From assembly GCA_016929305.1 (NCBI GenBank), contig JAFGJC010000436.1, positions 1 to 9,633 on the forward strand: a stretch of DNA of 9,633 bases, written 5' to 3'. How positions within the stretch are numbered: position 1 is the first letter of the stretch; each line of letters begins with the position of its first letter. The notes beneath the pieces are model-generated. The model ran no database searches. It was given only the letters and a program-made list of their open reading frames with translations, and was not told the origin of the DNA. The DNA comes from a candidate division CSSED10-310 bacterium. Its GTDB lineage: Bacteria > CSSED10-310 > JAFGJC01. Shown here in pieces: positions 5,110 to 9,633 of the stretch. The position numbers and the translations under genes are program-made.

Positions 5110-7215
5110 TTAAACGTTATCCGGAATAATCAAAGCCAAATGCTCTAATTTTCCAATTGATATTTTTGATATGGGAAACAGCAAAGCTGCTGCAGTTCTA
5201 AGCGAAACATCTCGAGATTGGAATGTGGTTTTTATTCTAGTCGGAAAACCTGATCCAAATAATCGTCGGTATGCATTTGATATCGCTTCTGCGTATGAAC
5301 CTGAGTTTAGTTTTTCAATAATAGCTGGCTCATAAGGAATGGTTTTTTCATTTAATCTAAATGGAATAAAACAAAGTTTGAACATTGCATATCCCGCAGG
5401 AAGCGGCATCGAGTCCGGAGCTTCATCATCGAAAAATTCGAAATGTTCCCAATCCATTAAAGAAAACGCATGAACAAGCGATGATAAACGATCAAGGCGG
5501 ACAGATCCTGAAATGAACGATGCAATATCATTCAATGATGCGCTATATTTCCCATATAACGGCAGAGGAAGAATCGATTGTCGTCCAGCATCCATACATC
5601 GACGTTTTAATACCGCGATCATGTTTTTTATAGGGTCGGTTGTTCGCCAGACTACCATATTCATGTTGTCATCTTTACGCCACCATACGTGTCCATGAAA
5701 ACTCATCACAGGCTCTAAATACATACGTAATGATCCGAGTTTGAAATCGTATATAGATGCTATAGCAGCCGCCAGCCTGAATTCGACGGTCTGATCATTG
5801 GCCAGTTTCAGCCATTCAATACTCAGAGGTTTAATCGGTTGCAAATATTTATCTCTACTGAATTTTCGAGATCCTGCTATTGCCTGTTCCGCAGCACTGA
5901 TATTGAACAGCAATTGAATAAAATTTTCCGAATCGTCATGCCTGCAAAACGATATTGCCGAGGATTCAAGATTTCTGAAAGCTGTTCGGAGCGTTCCTGG
6001 CGCATTTCTGTCACGTACAGCTCGGCGATAAGCATCCATCCATGGATCTATTTCATCAAGAATTTTTACATTTTTATGATATTTTACATGCCATCGACCG
6101 AGTGACATAGCCAAGTAAGACTGACCATTTCTTTCTTGAAAACTGAATCGTTGGAATGCTTCGATCCCACGGTCAACACTCAAGCTAGAAACTGCTCGCG
6201 CAAAATCCAAACCATCTCTCACTGGGCGTCTTCCTATCATAACTCTACCTTCCGAAAACAGGTGCTTTATTTCGCTGTACGTTGAAGGTTTATGCCAGAT
6301 CGGCATCCACATTTCAGCTCTGGAAGTATCATTTTCAGATGCCGACCCGAATCCCGCGTTAGTCGTGGCAACCGTAAACGGATAATTCATGACACCGTAC
6401 ATCGCACTGTTAAGATATCTGTTACAGCTTGTAGCAAAGGTTAGCGCACCTTCCATCATCAGGATGTAATCCCATGGATTGGTATATGCATCAGCCTCGA
6501 ATCCGAATCCAGCATTAGCCCCGCCAGCAACTCCGGGATTAAACTGTCCGATCGGATTCTTAGATGAAGCAGCAGGAACAGCTGACTCGAACAAAGATGC
6601 CTTCAATAAATTATCCGTTCCGTGAACGGGTTGACCCGTTACCGGATCTATCGTCTCGATAATACGCTGCATAAAGTTATTACTGAATTCCAATCGCCCA
6701 TCATTTCCACCAGTGCCCAACATCGGTGGATAATTGACACCCTCCGATGTCAACAGGTATACGGCATCCAACCATTTGAGAAGCGATTCATGAGCAGTTG
6801 ATCTTATATCGTTTAATAATCGATTTTTCTCCTGTTTATCCGGCTTTTCCAATATGTTTCGTTTATTGAATAGTTCTGTCAACCAGAGCAATGAATCTCT
6901 GTAAATCGAAAAACGGGCATGAGTGGAATTGGCTATTGATAAGAATGCTTTTTTTTGATCTTTCGGGAAAAACCCACTTCCTCCATTCCATGGCGATAAG
7001 ATCGGTGTCGGAATATATTTAAACAGGAAAAAATCCATCAAATCTTTTTCACTCAGGGACGATAGAATTACAAGATAATTTTTTCTTACGAACGATCGTA
7101 CAAGTTGTGTGTTCTGCTCAGCCAGTAACCGAACAATTCCAAGCGACTTTAAATAAAAGGCTATTGGCTCCGTTCGGCAACCTGTAAGGTTAATTTCGCG
7201 TATATCGTTGTTCAT
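5110..7215 (-). CDS. csx17: Csx17 (Cas8g/Cas8u2), large subunit of type I-G Cascade
   Basis: Csx17 is the large subunit of type I-G Cascade. In the characterised complex it spans the inside of the curved backbone and holds Cas3; PAM recognition is the general role of Cas8 proteins. The 701-aa length is usual. The N-terminus is diagnostic: INLTGCRTEPIAFYLKSLGIVRLLAEQ (residues 8-34, quoted in part: LTGCRTEPIAFYLKSLG), then PTPILSPWNGGSGFF (69-83). Further family blocks are LGTGGNDGRLEFSNNF (166-181), a Gly/Ala-rich stretch at about 222-240, NPWDYILMMEGALTF (246-260), and GRRPVRDGLDFARA (328-341). The C-terminal third looks mixed helical with no catalytic motif. The ATG overlaps the cas3 stop as ATGA, and TTGGAG (7223-7228, inside the end of cas3) lies 7 nt upstream, so start and coupling are well supported. 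An A8 run lies at plus 6949-6956 (residues 86-89). Confidence 0.95.
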   Translation of the reverse strand: MNNDIREINLTGCRTEPIAFYLKSLGIVRLLAEQNTQLVRSFVRKNYLVILSSLSEKDLMDFFLFKYIPTPILSPWNGGSGFFPKDQKKAFLSIANSTHARFSIYRDSLLWLTELFNKRNILEKPDKQEKNRLLNDIRSTAHESLLKWLDAVYLLTSEGVNYPPMLGTGGNDGRLEFSNNFMQRIIETIDPVTGQPVHGTDNLLKASLFESAVPAASSKNPIGQFNPGVAGGANAGFGFEADAYTNPWDYILMMEGALTFATSCNRYLNSAMYGVMNYPFTVATTNAGFGSASENDTSRAEMWMPIWHKPSTYSEIKHLFSEGRVMIGRRPVRDGLDFARAVSSLSVDRGIEAFQRFSFQERNGQSYLAMSLGRWHVKYHKNVKILDEIDPWMDAYRRAVRDRNAPGTLRTAFRNLESSAISFCRHDDSENFIQLLFNISAAEQAIAGSRKFSRDKYLQPIKPLSIEWLKLANDQTVEFRLAAAIASIYDFKLGSLRMYLEPVMSFHGHVWWRKDDNMNMVVWRTTDPIKNMIAVLKRRCMDAGRQSILPLPLYGKYSASLNDIASFISGSVRLDRLSSLVHAFSLMDWEHFEFFDDEAPDSMPLPAGYAMFKLCFIPFRLNEKTIPYEPAIIEKLNSGSYAEAISNAYRRLFGSGFPTRIKTTFQSRDVSLRTAAALLFPISKISIGKLEHLALIIPDNV

Positions 7216-9633
7216 TTATCATCTCCAATCCGAGCTGATCCCCGCCAATCCGCAACTCTAACAAGCATCTCCATATATGCGAGTGCAAATGGTCCAAAAT
7301 AATTAAGGAGATTTATCATTCTTTGAAGCCAACTTTCGCCTGATTCCCCCAAACCCATCTCCATGACATCAAGTTTTAGTACAATCGGTAATGATTTTAT
7401 TTTGTCACCCAGATATACTTCAGGGAGTCGATCACCCTCATACACACCTCTAGCGAACCGCCTTCCATCATCAGGGACTGGTTCGTCGGGTAAAGATCTA
7501 ATCGACATCCTAATTTTACCGTGATGCGATGCAACAAGATAAACAGGAAGGTCATTCAATCCCGACTGCATCATCGCAAGTGCGGATGCGAGCTCATGGC
7601 GAAAATGACGACGTATTTTTTTTGATTCGCCTTCCTTGATCCAATAATCCGGTCTTGTATTGATGCTGTCAGATTTCGCCCACATGTTTTCAGATGGCGG
7701 CGATGATACATCTTTAAGCATATTTTGAAAAGCGGGATGTGCTTTGCCCAGATCATGCCATCGACAAGCAATCATTAGCTGATCCCAAGGAAATTGAACT
7801 GTTTTTGAATGCAATTGATCTTTCAATTTGACCATCGACACTATGACATCGTTTGTATGATCTGTTATGGTCTGCCATTTTCTTGATACACTCCTATAAT
7901 CCACATTCATGGACTCTGTAAGCGGAAACTGGATTTTCGTAGCGACTGGTTTTACCGAAGTTGAATCACCTGACCATCCCAGTTCCTCTGAATATCCACC
8001 TGCTTCACAATGAAGAAGGATTATTTTACCAGGGACTATCGTTTGAAGGTTCAAAGAATGCCAATTGCGATCCAGTGAATCCCAGACATAAGCAAAGTTT
8101 TTTAATTTCTTAGATTTTGAGCTAAACCATCTACTGAAAATATTGACGGGTACAGGACAAAGTTCTTCAGGATCTGGTGCTGGAATATCCTGGGAAGGCG
8201 GTTGACTTGCTCCTTCTTTATTCCATTCATCCCAGTTCCGCCAGTAAACCTGTATATCCAATGTATCCGAATCCCTGATAAACCTGCTAATATCAATGTC
8301 CATACCTGATAATGAAGGTGTTGTGTCAAATAAATCGATTAAATCCTTATGTCGAATCACCGTTGTCGTTTCCTCCAAATAATGAACTTCCGTTGTCGAC
8401 AAGGTTTCCAGATCAACCCCATTTAACCTATTCAGCACGTTCCGAGCGATGTTCATCTGATCGGAATTATAGGGAAGAGTATATTCATCCACACTGGTAT
8501 CCACATCAAGCCAAACAACAAGGGTTTCCTCAGATTTATATCTACCTTTACGATTGCATCTGCCAAACCGTTGAACGAGCGACGGCCAGGGTGCCAATTC
8601 GGTAAACAAAATTTTTGCATCAATATCCACACCTGCTTCAACAACCTGTGTGGAAATAAAAACACATCCTTTTTCTGAAGGTGATTCATTGAGTTTCTGT
8701 TCCACAAAAATTCTCTCAGATGGTCGAAATCTTGAATGAATTAAATAAATTTCCGGGCCATCATTGTGTATTTGCTTTTTTAGCTGTTTGTAAATATCTA
8801 CAGCACGTTGAACTCTGTTAACAACAACGATAAGAAACGAACGGTTTATATTTCTACAATATTCTAATATTTCTGATGATGCCAATTTAGCATATTCATT
8901 CTTATTCTCTTTAGTCAATGCCGTTTTTGCATGTATTATTGGTTTTGCTGCTCGCGTTTTATCTGTAACGGTTTGTATTTGATTGTCGGATCTCGAGAGA
9001 CTTAACCATAATTTCTTATCTGGATTTTCAGAATCGACAGTCTGCAAAGACTCTTTGCGAATAGTCGCTGACATCCACAATGAATGACATGATACCGCAG
9101 GTTTGTGTAATTTCCTGAAAGCTTCCAATTGAAGAGAAGTGGCCAAGCCTGAACTCATCAACTGTATTTCATCAAAAACCCAAAAAGCATCGTTATTCAA
9201 CAATGCAAAATGAACCGGCCACCTGTACCTGCTCATAGAATAACCCCGATTTAAAGCTCGTGAAAGCAATTGGTCCTGTGTTCCGATGATTATCATGTCA
9301 TTTTCAGGATGTGCATCCCAATCAAGATCATTGACCTTTATCGATTTTTGACCACCCATTAGTACGTTAACACTTATACCATCTACCGAATAATCATTAT
9401 ACAGGTCTAATCTCTCCAGCCAAAATTCAACACATTTCTTTGTCTGAGACACCAAAACACGCATTGGTAAACAGTAAATCAAACGTCTTGGCGTTTTTTC
9501 TCTTATTGCAAGGTTCGAAGTGAATCTCCGTCTCCAAAGCCAAGTCATCACGATTGCAGCTGTTTTTCCCAAACCAGTAGGAATGTTCAAAAAATCAGGA
9601 AGGTGTTCTGATTCAGCAAGAACGGTCTGATAA
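7212..9633 (-). CDS. cas3: Cas3 helicase-nuclease of type I-G (5' end cut by window edge; helicase first, HD nuclease last)
   Basis: Cas3 unwinds and degrades target DNA once Cascade has formed an R-loop. Residues are numbered from a TTG at 9590, but this is not the start: the frame stays open to the edge, reading YQTVLAESEHLPDFL before the Walker A motif, so the N-terminus is missing. Helicase motifs in order are Walker A PTGLGKT (4-10), motif Ia LIYCLPMRVLVSQT (37-50), motif II DEIQ (140-143), motif III SAT (174-176), motif V STQVVEAGVDID (313-324), and motif VI QRFGRCNRKGR (340-350). The HD nuclease is C-terminal: H577, WHDLGKAH (H612, D613), H665, SHHGK (H689, H690) and VADWRGSA (D781). 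HD after helicase is the type I-G order, the reverse of most type I Cas3 proteins. The stop overlaps csx17 by 4 bp. An A8 run lies at plus 7616-7623. First visible gene of the operon; its promoter is outside the window. Confidence 0.96.
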   Translation of the reverse strand, partial: YQTVLAESEHLPDFLNIPTGLGKTAAIVMTWLWRRRFTSNLAIREKTPRRLIYCLPMRVLVSQTKKCVEFWLERLDLYNDYSVDGISVNVLMGGQKSIKVNDLDWDAHPENDMIIIGTQDQLLSRALNRGYSMSRYRWPVHFALLNNDAFWVFDEIQLMSSGLATSLQLEAFRKLHKPAVSCHSLWMSATIRKESLQTVDSENPDKKLWLSLSRSDNQIQTVTDKTRAAKPIIHAKTALTKENKNEYAKLASSEILEYCRNINRSFLIVVVNRVQRAVDIYKQLKKQIHNDGPEIYLIHSRFRPSERIFVEQKLNESPSEKGCVFISTQVVEAGVDIDAKILFTELAPWPSLVQRFGRCNRKGRYKSEETLVVWLDVDTSVDEYTLPYNSDQMNIARNVLNRLNGVDLETLSTTEVHYLEETTTVIRHKDLIDLFDTTPSLSGMDIDISRFIRDSDTLDIQVYWRNWDEWNKEGASQPPSQDIPAPDPEELCPVPVNIFSRWFSSKSKKLKNFAYVWDSLDRNWHSLNLQTIVPGKIILLHCEAGGYSEELGWSGDSTSVKPVATKIQFPLTESMNVDYRSVSRKWQTITDHTNDVIVSMVKLKDQLHSKTVQFPWDQLMIACRWHDLGKAHPAFQNMLKDVSSPPSENMWAKSDSINTRPDYWIKEGESKKIRRHFRHELASALAMMQSGLNDLPVYLVASHHGKIRMSIRSLPDEPVPDDGRRFARGVYEGDRLPEVYLGDKIKSLPIVLKLDVMEMGLGESGESWLQRMINLLNYFGPFALAYMEMLVRVADWRGSARIGDDK
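7223..7228 (-). promoter_or_regulatory. Ribosome binding site of csx17 inside the end of cas3
   Basis: TTGGAG on the minus strand lies 7 nt before the csx17 ATG (7213-7215), within the last codons of cas3. With the ATGA stop/start overlap it fixes the csx17 start and predicts coupled translation of Cas3 and its recruiting subunit. Confidence 0.65.

Noticed and set aside
5110..6100. Internal start in the 3' part of csx17 producing a small Cas11-like subunit, as in some other type I systems
   Set aside because: No internal ATG I inspected has a convincing ribosome site, and the characterised I-G complex needs no such subunit.
1..9633. A novel or hybrid CRISPR type
   Set aside because: Each gene matches the signature motifs and order of type I-G; no extra gene or unexplained domain lies between them.

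Overview
The window holds almost all of a type I-G CRISPR-Cas system (formerly I-U, the 'Geobacter' or GSU-type locus). All genes lie on the minus strand and read right to left: cas3 (5' end cut by the right edge), csx17/cas8g, csb1/cas7, csb2/cas5-6, a cas4-cas1 fusion and cas2. A leader of about 257 bp follows, then the leader-proximal end of a CRISPR array that runs off the left edge. The calls rest on signature motifs read in the translations; no database search was possible.

Layout, left to right: 1-184 has three identical 36-bp repeats and two complete spacers; 185-441 is the AT-rich leader with a sigma70-like promoter and two dyad symmetries; 442-741 is cas2; 738-2513 is cas4-cas1; 2503-4104 is csb2; 4135-5082 is csb1; 5110-7215 is csx17; 7212 to the right edge is cas3. 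There is no gap over 300 bp. The genes are joined by 4-bp overlaps (cas3/csx17 ATGA, cas4-cas1/cas2 GTGA), an 11-bp overlap (csb2/cas4-cas1) and gaps of 27 and 30 nt. This looks like one translationally coupled operon whose promoter lies beyond the right edge.

How the genes work together (known for the subtype): Cas4-Cas1 and Cas2 select, trim and insert new spacers at the leader end. Csb2 cuts the pre-crRNA in the repeat and stays on the crRNA 3' end. Several Csb1 subunits form the backbone, and Csx17 (Cas8g) spans the complex and links it to Cas3, which unwinds and degrades target DNA. No separate small-subunit (cas11) gene is present, as expected for I-G.

Organism: a bacterium of moderate to low GC (hand-counted lines of genes range from 30 to 60%). 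Type I-G loci with Cas4-Cas1 fusions occur in Geobacter-like Desulfobacterota and several other phyla; nothing here fixes the taxon. The locus is a recognisable, apparently intact known subtype, not a new system. The least explained parts are in the leader: an operator-like dyad on the predicted start site of the array promoter, and a 17-bp palindrome 20 bp from the first repeat that contains part of the crRNA handle sequence.
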